Below, piece by piece: positions 42,057-50,560 of a DNA stretch of 54,895 nucleotides (its first letter is position 1; every line of letters begins with the position of its first letter). The notes below the pieces were generated by a model. That model saw nothing but the letters and a program-made list of their open reading frames with translations. It made no database searches and had not been told where the DNA came from. The DNA comes from CAJBLF01 sp041663325 (lineage in GTDB: Bacteria > Patescibacteriota > Gracilibacteria > Absconditabacterales > Absconditicoccaceae): NCBI GenBank assembly GCA_041663325.1, contig JBAZRN010000006.1, forward strand, positions 1-54,895. Reading direction: 5' to 3'. A program made the translations under genes and the position numbers.

Positions 42057-42602
42057 TTACTGGATGGTAACAGTAGATATCATCATATCAATATGCGAAA
42101 TCACATCTTTGGTCATATTGAATTCTCTGCATTCCTGCTCAAATTTCGTTTCGCAATATGCTCAGCAATTGCCATTTTCACAGCCGGTATGCGATCTGAT
42201 CTCAAAATCCAAGACATAGTTTGCAATGCTTCCTGAAAAAATATAACAAAGCGTTGTGTACAAAGATCATGCTCCTGCGTCTTCTCATTTGTAGAATGAA
42301 TACGAAATATTGTTGTTTTTTCCGACTCATGATTCTGAAATAATTGCGGCATCTTTTAGCGTCGGACAGCCAAGATCCATAGCTTCTTGATTTTTATTCA
42401 CTACAGTAACTTTAGGAGGCCAGGTAACAGCTTTCCAAACATTAGCGCCGAAAGTTTTGGGGTAGTGAAAAGTGATCCCAGTGCTGCTGTAGATAAGCCG
42501 ATCATGGGGAATCTGCTCTCTTTTATCCGGATATGTGCTGCTTACAAAAATTAATCCTCCTAGCAGGACACAAGCGAATATCCAAAGAAAATAACGTTTC
42601 AT
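42057..42602 (-). CDS. Secreted or membrane-anchored hypothetical protein
   Basis: 181 residues. N-terminal export signal/anchor YFLWIFACVLLGGLIFVSS, then an extracytoplasmic domain beginning IYSSTGITFHYPKTFG, a layout common to PsbP-like/DUF1795-type proteins, with four or more Cys (CYIFSG, GCENGNCGAYC, ECREF) that may form disulfides. UGA-Gly at ESGVG, YKGEDAGAGS and NCGAY. It lies just upstream of dus on the same strand; link uncertain. Function unknown. Confidence 0.75.
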
Positions 42603-42641
42603 AGATGATGAAGAGCAAGATAAAAGGAATCAATATATTCT

Positions 42642-43703
42642 TTACGCAAAAAATTTCTGAGTTTCTTCGACGAGTTGTTCGTATTCGGTGATCATGCTTA
42701 CTTTTTGCTTAAACTCTTTGGATCACGGAATTCATTTTACATATTGGAATAAGTGCTTTCTAAACTCGAGTATAACCCTTAGTCAATAGTCTTTAGTCGG
42801 TAGTTTACGAATTTCGTTAAGTGATTTTTCTGTCGGCATACTAAGTTTTCATTTGAATTTTTTTATATGTTCTTGAAAATATTGTTCATATATGATCATA
42901 TAATCAAGATGTCTCAGAATCGTTTCCTTGATTTCTTCTCTACTCGGCGTGTGTGGAGTAAAGATTCGCGGGTTCCCAATAGCTCATTGACCTATCATGA
43001 TTCAATCAAGATTGCCTTTTAATGTTTCAATATCATCATACGAACGGATGCCTCAATTTCAGATTACTTTACAGTTCTTATTAATTTTTTTTTTCAACTC
43101 ATAAATAAAATCTCGGTTACACTCTCATGAATATCCCTGTTTCACTGTCCTTCAATGAATTGTAATCATATCTACATATTTGCTCGCTTCTACAAGAAAT
43201 TCCATTTGATCTTTTTTATCTTCATCATTAAGCCCAGTTCTTGTCTTGATACTAAAAGGGACATGAAGACATTCTCAGGCATTCTTAATTATTCTCAGGC
43301 ATTCATCCCTGTTCTTAAGCAAGGCGCTTCCTCATCCTGTATGCATTACGTTTCTAGCGGGACAACCCATATTCAACTCTATACCAGCAAAGCTGAATTT
43401 TCAATTTTCAATTTTCAATTTTCAATTATGGAAATATTTATTTTGAATGTCTTTGAAGCATTTCAGCAGCATCTCTTCATCACCTCAGAATATTTGGGCG
43501 ATTACTGGAGATTGATTTTTGTCTGTCAATAGGTGTTTAATCACTCATGTCGGGTTGATAACGTATCCGTCAGCATTCATAAATTCAGTCCGAAGAATTA
43601 ATTCATATCTATCTTTTTCTCCATATTCATCAAAAATCTCTTTCACAATCTGGCGAAAGGCGCAGTCCGTATATCAGTCCATGGGGGCTAAACCTAATAT
43701 CAT
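42642..43703 (-). CDS. tRNA-dihydrouridine synthase
   Basis: FMN enzyme that reduces uridines in tRNA. 353 residues. LGLAPMDGYTDCAFR, VIAQIFGGDEEML, IELNMGCPARNV (catalytic Cys114), FSIKTRTGL, DMITIHGRTVKQGYSG, VIGNGGIRS and IMIGQGAIGNPRIF are the full Dus motif set, many with UGA-Gly. Residues about 93-103 (NGKLKIENGKF) stem from an in-frame ATTGAAAA tandem repeat placed in a surface loop before the catalytic motif. Which Dus subtype is unclear. Confidence 0.93.
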
Positions 43704-43788
43704 GGTAATTTTGAATTTATAATTTTAAATTTGAAATCCGAAAATACTGTACAGAAAGTATAGAGAATTTCCAGCAAGAAATTTTTGA

Positions 43789-43816
43789 TTGACATTCTAT
43801 ATCAAATAACTATCCT
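43789..43816 (+). promoter_or_regulatory. Promoter of the 111-residue orphan gene
   Basis: TTGACA - 16 bp - TATCCT, 25 bp before the start codon. Confidence 0.65.
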
Positions 43817-43841
43817 AATTATCAAACAAATAAAAAATCAT

Positions 43842-44177
43842 ATGAAAAAATCAAAAAAATTCCCGAAACTGGCAGAAACGCTTGAGATCATTAAATGCCA
43901 AATCATTTCCAAAAAAAAGGTTGTATCAGAATTAGAAAGGCAACTTTCAAAACAAATTGCGGCGAAAGAAGATACTTCTAATACTATCAAAGCATTGCGT
44001 GATGCGGTTAGTGATAAAGTGGCGTTTTCTCGTAATTTCCGTCATCATCATATCGCTTATTGCGAATTGAGAGGGCGGACAAGAAATCAAATTGAAAATA
44101 CCGTAAGAATAACAACAACAAAAGTTGTTGAAGACGCTATCAGTCAACTAAAGTTGTTGTTCGATACGGCTAAATAA
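43842..44177 (+). CDS. Orphan 111-residue helical protein (UGA-free)
   Basis: No family recognised. Almost wholly alpha-helical and basic: a coiled-coil first half (LEIIKCQIISKKKVVSELER) and a second half with HHHIAYCELRGRTRNQIEN. Only one Gly, so the absence of UGA means little by itself, but the TTGACA-N16-TATCCT promoter, A-rich leader and own terminator match the other orphan units. A nucleic-acid or protein-binding helper is conceivable. Confidence 0.72.
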   Translation: MKKSKKFPKLAETLEIIKCQIISKKKVVSELERQLSKQIAAKEDTSNTIKALRDAVSDKVAFSRNFRHHHIAYCELRGRTRNQIENTVRITTTKVVEDAISQLKLLFDTAK

Positions 44178-44200
44178 AAAAAACCTGCATAATTTTAAAA

Positions 44201-44231
44201 AAGCAATTCCTTATTTGGGGATTGCCTTTTT
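44201..44231 (+). terminator. Terminator of the 111-residue orphan gene
   Basis: GCAATTCC-ttattt-GGGGATTGC followed by TTTTT. Confidence 0.8.
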
Positions 44232-44276
44232 ACAAAAAACTAAAAAGCTAAAAAGCTTTGTTTTTTAGTTCATAAA

Positions 44277-45038
44277 ATGTATAGCTCAAATACTATGAAT
44301 AAATTACATCGACAACTAAACAACTGTTTTCGAAAGCTCGAAGGACGATTTAGATCTTTATTGTTTATTTTTTTCATTACATCGATTTACTTCGTCTTGC
44401 TCTACAAACGACAAAATCCAGAAATGACCCCATTGATGGTCATTAGATTCGTGGATCAAGTGATAGACAATAGACCTATAGTCCTCAAATACACTCGGGT
44501 GCCTATCCAGGCGATTTCGGATTATAGTATGTATGCCGTGATGGCAGGGGAGGACCAGAAATTCCTCGATCATTATGGATTTGATTTTGATGCGATTCGA
44601 AACGCAGTTGAGTACAACGTCAAACACAAAACTATTACCTTGTGATGAAGCACTATTACTCAGCAAACAGCAAAAAATTTATTTCTCTGGCCAGATCGCT
44701 CATTATTTAGAAAAGTGATTGAATCGTATTTTACCATATTGATGGAGCTTGGACGAAGCAAAGAAAGAATATTAGAAATCTATCTCAATATTGTAGAATT
44801 CGGTGATTGAATTTACGGTATCGATCAAGCAGCGCATTACTACTTCGATACCTCAGCAGCCAAATTAACACGTTATCAAGCAACCTTACTCGCAGCTATT
44901 TTACCCAATCCAAGATATTATCAATATCACTTACGCAGCTATGTATTAGCCACTAGGAAAAGTAGCATTAGTAGTGGAATCAATAGGTTAAAGAGAAATG
45001 AGGAAAGCAAAGACTTCGTGAATGAAATTAAAAAATAA
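44277..45038 (+). CDS. mtgA: Monofunctional peptidoglycan glycosyltransferase (GT51, MtgA-like)
   Basis: Polymerises lipid II into glycan strands at the outer face of the membrane. 253 residues. Membrane span LLFIFFITSIYFVLLY at about 28-43, catalytic Glu92 in MAGEDQKFLDHYGFD, then GGSTITQQTAKNLF (both first Gly are UGA), EIYLNIVEFGDGIYGIDQAAHYYF and LAAILPNP. These are all five GT51 motifs, and no transpeptidase domain follows. It complements MurE and the hydrolases in the window. Confidence 0.93.
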
Positions 45039-45043
45039 GTATA

Positions 45044-45067
45044 TAAAAAGAGCTGGGAATACCCAGC
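45044..45067 (-). terminator. Terminator of the 101-residue gene
   Basis: Minus strand GCTGGG-tatt-CCCAGC followed by TCTTTTT. Confidence 0.8.
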
Positions 45068-45076
45068 AATGCAATA

Positions 45077-45382
45077 CTACTTTTTCTTGATATATTCTTT
45101 TAGCCAAGTAAATGGCTTCCGATAGCGTTTGCCACAAATGAAGGTAATGGTTATCCTTGCAATCAGAGATTCTCCTTCTTCTCTGATTATTTCGTGTTTT
45201 CTTCCAATCAGAATTTTGGTAGGATTTTTGATAGGCTCAACAAGTATCCTAGGAAATTCTCTCTTTTGTAACACGGGTTTGTCAAGTTTAGATTGCCCAA
45301 GATAACAAATAAGAATAGCGCCGGTTTCGGTCCATTCTACAAAAAATGCTGGAATGATGTCCAATGAAATAAGTTCTGTCAT
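45077..45382 (-). CDS. Orphan 101-residue protein (UGA-free)
   Basis: No family recognised. Beta-rich and basic (PRILVEPIKNPTKILIGRKH; ITITFICGKRYRKPF). Five Gly, none UGA. It starts 22 bp after the dedA stop on the same strand, so it may be co-transcribed with dedA, although its AT-rich leader resembles the other orphan units. Strong terminator behind it. Confidence 0.75.
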   Translation of the reverse strand: MTELISLDIIPAFFVEWTETGAILICYLGQSKLDKPVLQKREFPRILVEPIKNPTKILIGRKHEIIREEGESLIARITITFICGKRYRKPFTWLKEYIKKK

Positions 45383-45403
45383 ATGTTTTTATTTTAGTAT
45401 ATA

Positions 45404-46027
45404 TTATTTTTGTCTTTTTTTATGTCTTTTGTTTAACTGACGATACACAAATCGTCCGATAATTCAAACCAAAATAGCCAATACAACGATATCAACTACT
45501 TTACTATATTTCATAACCAAGTCTCGATTTTCTTTCAGATATTTGCCGATGAGAGTCAAAAAGGTATTTCGGAGTCCTGCACCGATTACGGTATAAATAA
45601 TAAATTCAGTCAGATTCATTTTTCCTAACCCTGCAGGCAAAGAGATAAGATGCCTGATGACTGGAATAAATCTACTGATCAGAATTGTAATATGTCATTT
45701 TTTTTTGAAAAAACGTTCTGTGGATTCCAATTCTTCTTCATCCAATAAAAAATATTTTCAGAATTTTCTGACGAACGGTTTGCCTCCATAATATCAGATG
45801 GCATACGATATCAACGATCCAACTAAACTTCACAGCGTACTGACAATGATTACTCACTGAAGACTAAAATGTTTCATCGCTACTAGAAATCCTGCGAATG
45901 GCATAATCGCTTCACTTGGTATCGGGAAAATCATACTCTCCATCATCATTCACAAAAAAACAGTGATATATCAAGTTTGTTGGATAAAGGCAGTAATATA
46001 GGTTGCGAGGAATGCGGTGATTCACAT
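45404..46027 (-). CDS. DedA-family membrane protein
   Basis: 207 residues with four to five spans. DedA signatures: ESMIFPIPSEAIMPFAGFL, GSLISYAIGYYGGKPFVRKFGKY, ESTERFFKKKGHITILISRFIPVIRHLISLPAGL (the F-x-x-x-G...SRF-P-R...PAG block). Family members are flippases or transporters for undecaprenyl phosphate or other lipids and affect membrane potential. Many Gly are UGA, including the residue right after the start Met. Confidence 0.9.
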
Positions 46028-46130
46028 AGACTTATAGACAAAATAAAAGTTGTTTACTGGAGATAGACTACAGTGACGGGAGTACTTATTTTTCATATCG
46101 TTACTCGTTCGCTTTTGCTCATGTATATTA

Positions 46131-46260
46131 ACTCGCTACGCTCGTGTAATTTGCTTCGTGTAATTAATAATTACAATGTACGTTTCTAAGGGAGAAATTA
46201 CAATCACGAAGTGATAAATTACGCCCTTAGGGCAAATTACATTTCGTAGAAATACATTAC
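46131..46260. repeat. AATTAC-bracketed palindrome array (copy 6)
   Basis: Fills most of the 324-bp gap between the divergent dedA and SpoU genes. Palindromic pieces include CACGAAGTG and GCCCTTAGGGC, each between GTAATT/AATTAC words. The other parts of the gap (46028-46130, 46261-46351) show nothing specific. Confidence 0.85.
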
Positions 46261-46351
46261 TGTGATAGTTATGTCGCTAAGTAATTCAACACTTATTGAA
46301 AATACGAGTCAAAACGATATATAGATTCAGATTTATTTTTTGTATTGTTTC

Positions 46352-46816
46352 ATGAACATCGTAATCCTCGAAAATATCCGTTCCGCCTACAATGTAGGAA
46401 ATATTATTCGTACCGCTGACGCACTCGGATGGCAGGTACGATTGACCTGATATACACCATCACCTGAAGATACCCAGAAAGTTGTAAAGACCTCGCTGGG
46501 CGCTGAAAATAATGTCGGATTGAAACAATTTAGTCATACATCAGAAGCAATTGAGTCCGCTAAAAAGCAAAAATTACTCGTAGTTGCAGCAGAGATTACC
46601 AAAGACTCAATTTCATTAACATCATTACAAGAAGATTCGCACCCGGGTGTAGCAATAATTTTCGGCAACGAAGTCGATGGAGTCTTGGATTCTACAGTAA
46701 AATTAGTCGATCACGTTGTCCATATTCCTATGCAAGGGATCAAAGAATCGCTCAATGTCGGACAAAGTTCTGCTATTTTTATGCGAGCATTCAATCAATT
46801 ATATGTAAGAACATAA
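46352..46816 (+). CDS. SpoU/TrmH-family RNA 2'-O-methyltransferase
   Basis: 154 residues, a minimal SPOUT domain. Motif 1 NIVILENIRSAYNVGNIIRTADALG, motif 2 GVAIIFGNEVDGVLD and motif 3 VHIPMQGIKESLNVGQSSAIFM are complete. Only one UGA-Gly (RLTGYTPS). Similar short proteins (TrmL type) methylate the wobble position of Leu tRNAs; without the N-terminal substrate-binding domain the target cannot be fixed. Confidence 0.88.
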
Positions 46817-46859
46817 TATAGGTGTTCACTATCTAAAAATTCACATCATAAACTAAATG

Positions 46860-47052
46860 ACAAAAGAACGCACCATTATTAAATCAGCATGAAATGTAGC
46901 CCTAGCATGAGAGACGCGTAAGCGGATCATTAACTATATATGTTCAGTAGAATAAACATGATATTGCACTAATGGTGCTTGATTTTTTTATCCAATATTT
47001 TTGTATCAAGACAAAAATATGGTCGTGGGGTTTGGGGCACGAAAAGCCCCAA
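46860..47052. repeat. Structured direct repeat, copy A (candidate ncRNA)
   Basis: 193 bp shared with 47590-47843. Arms GCACCATTA (46870-46878) and TAATGGTGC close a roughly 100-nt loop and are followed by TTGATTTTTTTATCC, like a terminator. Then come hairpins ATATTTTTGT-atcaag-ACAAAAATAT and GGGGC-acgaaaa-GCCCC. A 32-codon frame (MTKERTIIKSAGNVALAGET...) starts at 46857 in this copy but is not kept in copy B. Confidence 0.7.
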
Positions 47053-47096
47053 TAGAATAGTGAGGAGATTATATAGTGAATCTATAGCATAATGTC

Positions 47097-47124
47097 TTGC
47101 TATCTTCTGTTAAATATGTATAGT
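47097..47124 (+). promoter_or_regulatory. Promoter of the repeat-flanked orphan gene
   Basis: TTGCTA - 16 bp - TATAGT, followed by an A-rich 24-nt leader. Confidence 0.6.
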
Positions 47125-47148
47125 ATAAAAAACAAAAATAAAAAAATT

Positions 47149-47466
47149 ATGACAAAAAAAACTCAAAGAGGCACGCTTAAAAGCCTCAAAATAATTTCAG
47201 CTAATACGCTGAAAACACAGGAAAGACTGGCGAAAATAGAAACCACTATCCCTGTAAAAACAGTGATTAAGGCTATTCAGCCAGATGTCCACCTTACGCC
47301 TGATCACTGTAAAAATGGAAATATAAACATTTGTCCTGCTCCTTGTGGGGCGTGTTTGGAAAACAAAAATGCAAGATCCTTGAGGGGCATTCGTCTTCAA
47401 TATGAAAAAGTGTTAGATACTGCGAAGTATTCAATGAAGACTCTCGCCGAAATCCTGATTAGCTAA
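47149..47466 (+). CDS. Orphan 105-residue Cys-containing protein (UGA-free), between direct repeats
   Basis: No family recognised. Basic first third (MTKKTQRGTLKSLKIIS), then DHCKNGNINICPAPCGACLENKN, a four-Cys cluster that could bind a metal, then a helix. Four Gly, none UGA. The start at 47149 is preferred over an in-frame ATG at 47092 because the promoter lies between them. Own terminator. Copies of a roughly 190-bp structured repeat lie on both sides, so gene plus promoter and terminator look like a cassette. Confidence 0.75.
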   Translation: MTKKTQRGTLKSLKIISANTLKTQERLAKIETTIPVKTVIKAIQPDVHLTPDHCKNGNINICPAPCGACLENKNARSLRGIRLQYEKVLDTAKYSMKTLAEILIS

Positions 47467-47483
47467 GAATTACTTATCATTTA

Positions 47484-47511
47484 TCCCCGGTTTTTCACCG
47501 GGATTTTTTTT
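47484..47511 (+). terminator. Terminator of the repeat-flanked orphan gene
   Basis: ATCCCCGG-tttttca-CCGGGAT followed by TTTTTTT. Confidence 0.9.
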
Positions 47512-47589
47512 ATTCGAGATACAACAAAAAGCTGAGACGAAAGTAAGATAGCGCACTATTCATAATATCTTTATCCAACAATCTACATC

Positions 47590-47843
47590 ACAAAAGAACG
47601 CACCATTATCAAATCAATATGAATGGTAGCCCTAGCAGAGAGACGCGTAAGCGGATTAGCACCTATATATGTCCAGTAGAACAAGCATGATATTGCCCTA
47701 ATGGTGCTTGATTTTTTTATCCAATATTTTTGTTCCTCCTTTGTTGTAAAGGAGGGGGACCGAACCCCATAATACTGCGGGGCGAGCGGTGGAGGATTTT
47801 GACAAAAATATGGTCGTGGGGTTTGGGGCACGAAAAGCCCCAA
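47590..47843. repeat. Structured direct repeat, copy B, with an inserted palindrome
   Basis: Same elements as copy A (GCACCATTA...TAATGGTGC, TTGATTTTTTTATCC, ATATTTTTGT...ACAAAAATAT, GGGGC...GCCCC). In the loop of the second hairpin the six bases of copy A are replaced by about 66 bp (47734-47799), itself palindromic (TCCTCCTTT-gttgt-AAAGGAGG, CCCC...GGGG). Confidence 0.75.
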
Positions 47844-47863
47844 GAGAGATAAAATGAAGTTTC

Positions 47864-48433
47864 TTACTTAATCTCCAGTGTAGCTACCATCTCATCTACC
47901 TTTTGAGCAAACTCGTTAAAAGTTGCTTCAGTAGCAGTATACGTGATGATATAGACTGTTTTGTTTTTAATCAGATAGATTTGTTCCCATTGAAGCTTTG
48001 TTGCTCCTTGCGTTCATTTATAGATAAGTTTCTGTGCTTCAATAGCATTTACTTGGATCTTTTCATTGCTTATTTCAGTAAATCCAGGAATAAGTTTTAC
48101 AAGCTCTGGTTTTGTGATCGCATAATAATCATCAAGTGTATAGCTTTTATCCAAAGCCCTTTTCATGATACCTACATTTTCTTTGATGGTATCGCCGCTA
48201 CTCAATGGAGTAAAAAATATAACTGCCGATTCATAGATATTTTCCTGAAAAGTTCGGGTTCTAGGATATTGTAATGAGAATCCATTAGTTTTGTTCTCAT
48301 ACGTTTGTCGTTCATCTACTTGTTGTCCAGTTGCTGTAGAGACAGCGGTATCAATAGTAGTGGGTAAACTTTTTGCGCATCAAAAAAGAAAGAGAAGTCC
48401 TACAGCTGCTGCAAAAGTAAGATTTTTTTTCAT
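47864..48433 (-). CDS. Lipoprotein with PsbP/DUF1795-like domain
   Basis: 189 residues. A signal peptide with lipobox LFLFGC, whose Gly is UGA, so only recoded translation yields a lipidated protein. The mature part begins polar, then NGFSLQYPRTRTFQ, SAVIFFTPLSSGD, LVKLIPGFTEIS and IYLIKNKTVYIITYTATEATFNEFAQKVDEMVATLEIK, the beta/alpha layout of small PsbP-like sensor or binding lipoproteins. Function unknown. Close in layout to the secreted protein at 42057-42602. Confidence 0.8.
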
Positions 48434-48482
48434 GATCATAGATGATAAAGTGATAAAATAAAAGAAGTATAATAAAAGTTGA

Positions 48483-49256
48483 TTATCCTTCAAGAAGGAT
48501 AGCTTTCTTGGCGATAATAAGCGAATTCTGTGATTCTGTTCGTGAAGAAGCAATGGCTCACTTGGTAAGATATCAGATTTTTTCTATGATAAATCAGCTA
48601 AGGGAAATAATTTTTTTCAACTCCGCTAAAGTATAGATATGATAAAATCTCTTGGCAAGAGTATTCCCATTTTTCCGCGGAATCATAAGGCTATTTCGTT
48701 CATGTTTACCAAATGAAATGCTATATTTTCGTAATGCATGGAATAAATATTTTTTATATTTTCTGACAAACCATCGAGAAAAGGATCGATTGGTCATGAG
48801 CAGCTTGCCATCATATTTCAATATTCTATACACGTTTTTTATTACAAAAAATCTTTCTTTGACCGTAGGGATATGTTGGAAACTTGCTATTCCGATAACG
48901 AAATCAAATGATTCCTGCTTGAGTCATTTCACATAATGCGCAATATCGTCACAAACAAAATTTGCGGTGATGTTTTTTGGCGCTGTTTTTCAGCTCATCT
49001 GCTTTTTTGCAAAGCTCAGCAAATTTTTGGAAATATCTACGCCAGTATAATGTATTTTTATTCACGTGAGTTTTCAAAGATAAGTAAGTAATCTACCGCT
49101 TCCGCAGCCAAATTCTAAAATACTGATAGTTTTCTTTTCGCTAGATTTGATTTCATTCAAAAAAATATCCGCATCAGCTCGATGCTTCTTTCTCGTGTGA
49201 TAATACTTTTCTGCGTGAGCGTCGTAAAACTTTCTAAGCTCATCTTTGATATTCAT
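48483..49256 (-). CDS. Class I SAM-dependent methyltransferase
   Basis: 257 residues. Motif I ISILEFGCGSGRLLTYLG, motif II YTGVDISKNLLSFAKK, then NFVCDDI, FDFVIGIASFQHIP and LKYDGKLLMTNRSFS give a complete Rossmann methylase. The N-terminus (LRKFYDAHAEKYYHTRKK) and the QHIPT-ER-F-I-N-YRILK block resemble TRM9/ABH8-type tRNA wobble methylases, but that assignment is tentative. Six or more UGA-Gly. The 3' end lies in a small inverted repeat (TATCCTTC-aag-AAGGATA). Confidence 0.85.
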
Positions 49257-49296
49257 GAATGAACGACTACATAATATGATAAAATATTCTAGAATT

Positions 49297-49440
49297 TTCG
49301 TGTAATTTGCCTTCGGCGTAAATAGTTCGCTTCGCTCACGTAATGTGCTTTGCGTAATTCATTACAATTTATTACGCCCGATAGGGCATATTACTATTTA
49401 TTACGAGCGAAGTTCTTATTACATCCGCATTCGCGGATTG
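49297..49440. repeat. AATTAC-bracketed palindrome array (copy 7)
   Basis: GTAATTTG-CCTTCGGCG-TAAATAG, TTCGCTTCGCTCACGTAATG, ATTACGCCCGATAGGGCATA, ATTACGAGCGAAGTTC, ATTACATCCGCATTCGCGGA. It ends exactly at the stop codon of the exonuclease gene. Confidence 0.85.
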
Positions 49441-50436
49441 TTATTCAAAGATATTCTGTCCTATCATATGATTAGTGGCTTTAATCTCCTGACGAGATTG
49501 GTTTACTAAGTCTTCGAGCGTAAAAGTAATTTCTTCTCCCTCAATAAAAAGTTTTTTGAAATGCATTAAATAGAGAAAAACCAACATAGTCATCCTCACA
49601 TCGTTTTTACAATATTTTTTGAATTCTTCTAAGGCTTCCAAATCATTATTTTCTACATATTTTTTATACAAGACTTCTCATTCGGCTCATGAGCTGAGTG
49701 TTTTGCTTACATTAACCAATGCTTCAGCTATTTTATTCAACCCCAATCTTTTGCCTGTCATCGCTCGTACAAAAAGGAAAAGATCGATGCTTTTTTCATT
49801 CAATTTTTTTATATCATCTTCACCGCCTCCTACAGTATAAACTGACACCATATTATCAAATGCGATGCTATTGAATCCGACTATATATCAGTCAAAGTCC
49901 AACATTTTCTGTACAAACTTTTGTAATCATTCTTGATCAACATATTCATAGGTCATTTTATTTCATGCGGTAGGATACATGGCATAGGCAAGTAAAAATT
50001 TAGTTTCTTTGAGGTTTTGGATATTCGTATCAGTTTCAATATCATAGACCATATAATTCTTTCATCAGATAGTTGAATATTTTCCCGTATGAAATTCGTC
50101 CAAAAGAATCTGTTCGATGGATTTTTGTCAGATTATTTTTTCTTTTTTGAGAATGAAATTTTTTACCATACCTTGAAAATCCCTTTTACCTTGCTCGTCG
50201 AGGACAATCTGAATCTTCTCTTTTTCATCCATGAGGATATATTCTTCATTGTTGTTTTGGAATCTAAACGAAAAATCACCTCTATTCATATAATAAATCT
50301 CGTTGCCTTCTCTGAATATTTTTTTAAAAAAATCACTGGTCATCATACAGTGTTCTTTTTTGAAAATACTGTAAAAATTGCCAATAAAAGTATTCTGGAC
50401 TGTTTTGAGTTCATCTAGCGTAAATCTTTTGTACAT
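49441..50436 (-). CDS. DEDDy-type 3'-5' exonuclease (RNase H-like)
   Basis: 331 residues. The first 110 are helical and charged (KRFTLDELKTVQNTF...). The C-terminal domain has the DnaQ-type motifs: Exo I VYDIETDTN (D-x-E), Exo II GFNSIAFDN (N-x3-FD) and Exo III YCKNDVRMTMLV (Y-x3-D), so it is of the Tyr-containing class, as in RNase D, PolB proofreading and predicted 3'-5' exonucleases (DUF4113/YprB-like). About ten UGA-Gly. Substrate unknown. Confidence 0.82.
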
Positions 50437-50444
50437 AATTAAAT

Positions 50445-50560
50445 TTGATGAATAGTGAAAAGTGAATAGTGAAAAATGTCGGATTTTGTTTTATGATGGA
50501 CTATTGTGGTTTACATTAGTTTGTAATAAGTAATTCATACATTTTTAATTATTAATTCTT
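50445..50560. repeat. ACTATTGT MITE-like element (copy 5)
   Basis: GAATAGTGAAAAGTGAATAG leader, TGTCGGATT and hairpin ACTATTGT-ggttt-ACATTAGT, then TTAATTATTAATTCTTAATT. Between two minus-strand genes. Confidence 0.75.

Noticed and set aside
44641..44650. UGA as tryptophan (table 4, Mycoplasma-like)
   Set aside because: UGA pairs occur where GG is invariant (GGSTITQQ); Trp would destroy the motifs, and UGG is used for Trp elsewhere.
46857..46955. 32-codon peptide MTKERTIIKSAGNVALAGET... in repeat copy A
   Set aside because: Copy B lacks the start codon and has a 2-bp deletion changing the frame, while the RNA stem is conserved; an RNA or repeat explanation fits better.
47583..47843. 86-residue minus-strand open frame over repeat copy B
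   Set aside because: It spans the repeat and its inserted palindrome, has low-complexity Pro-rich sequence and no counterpart in copy A.
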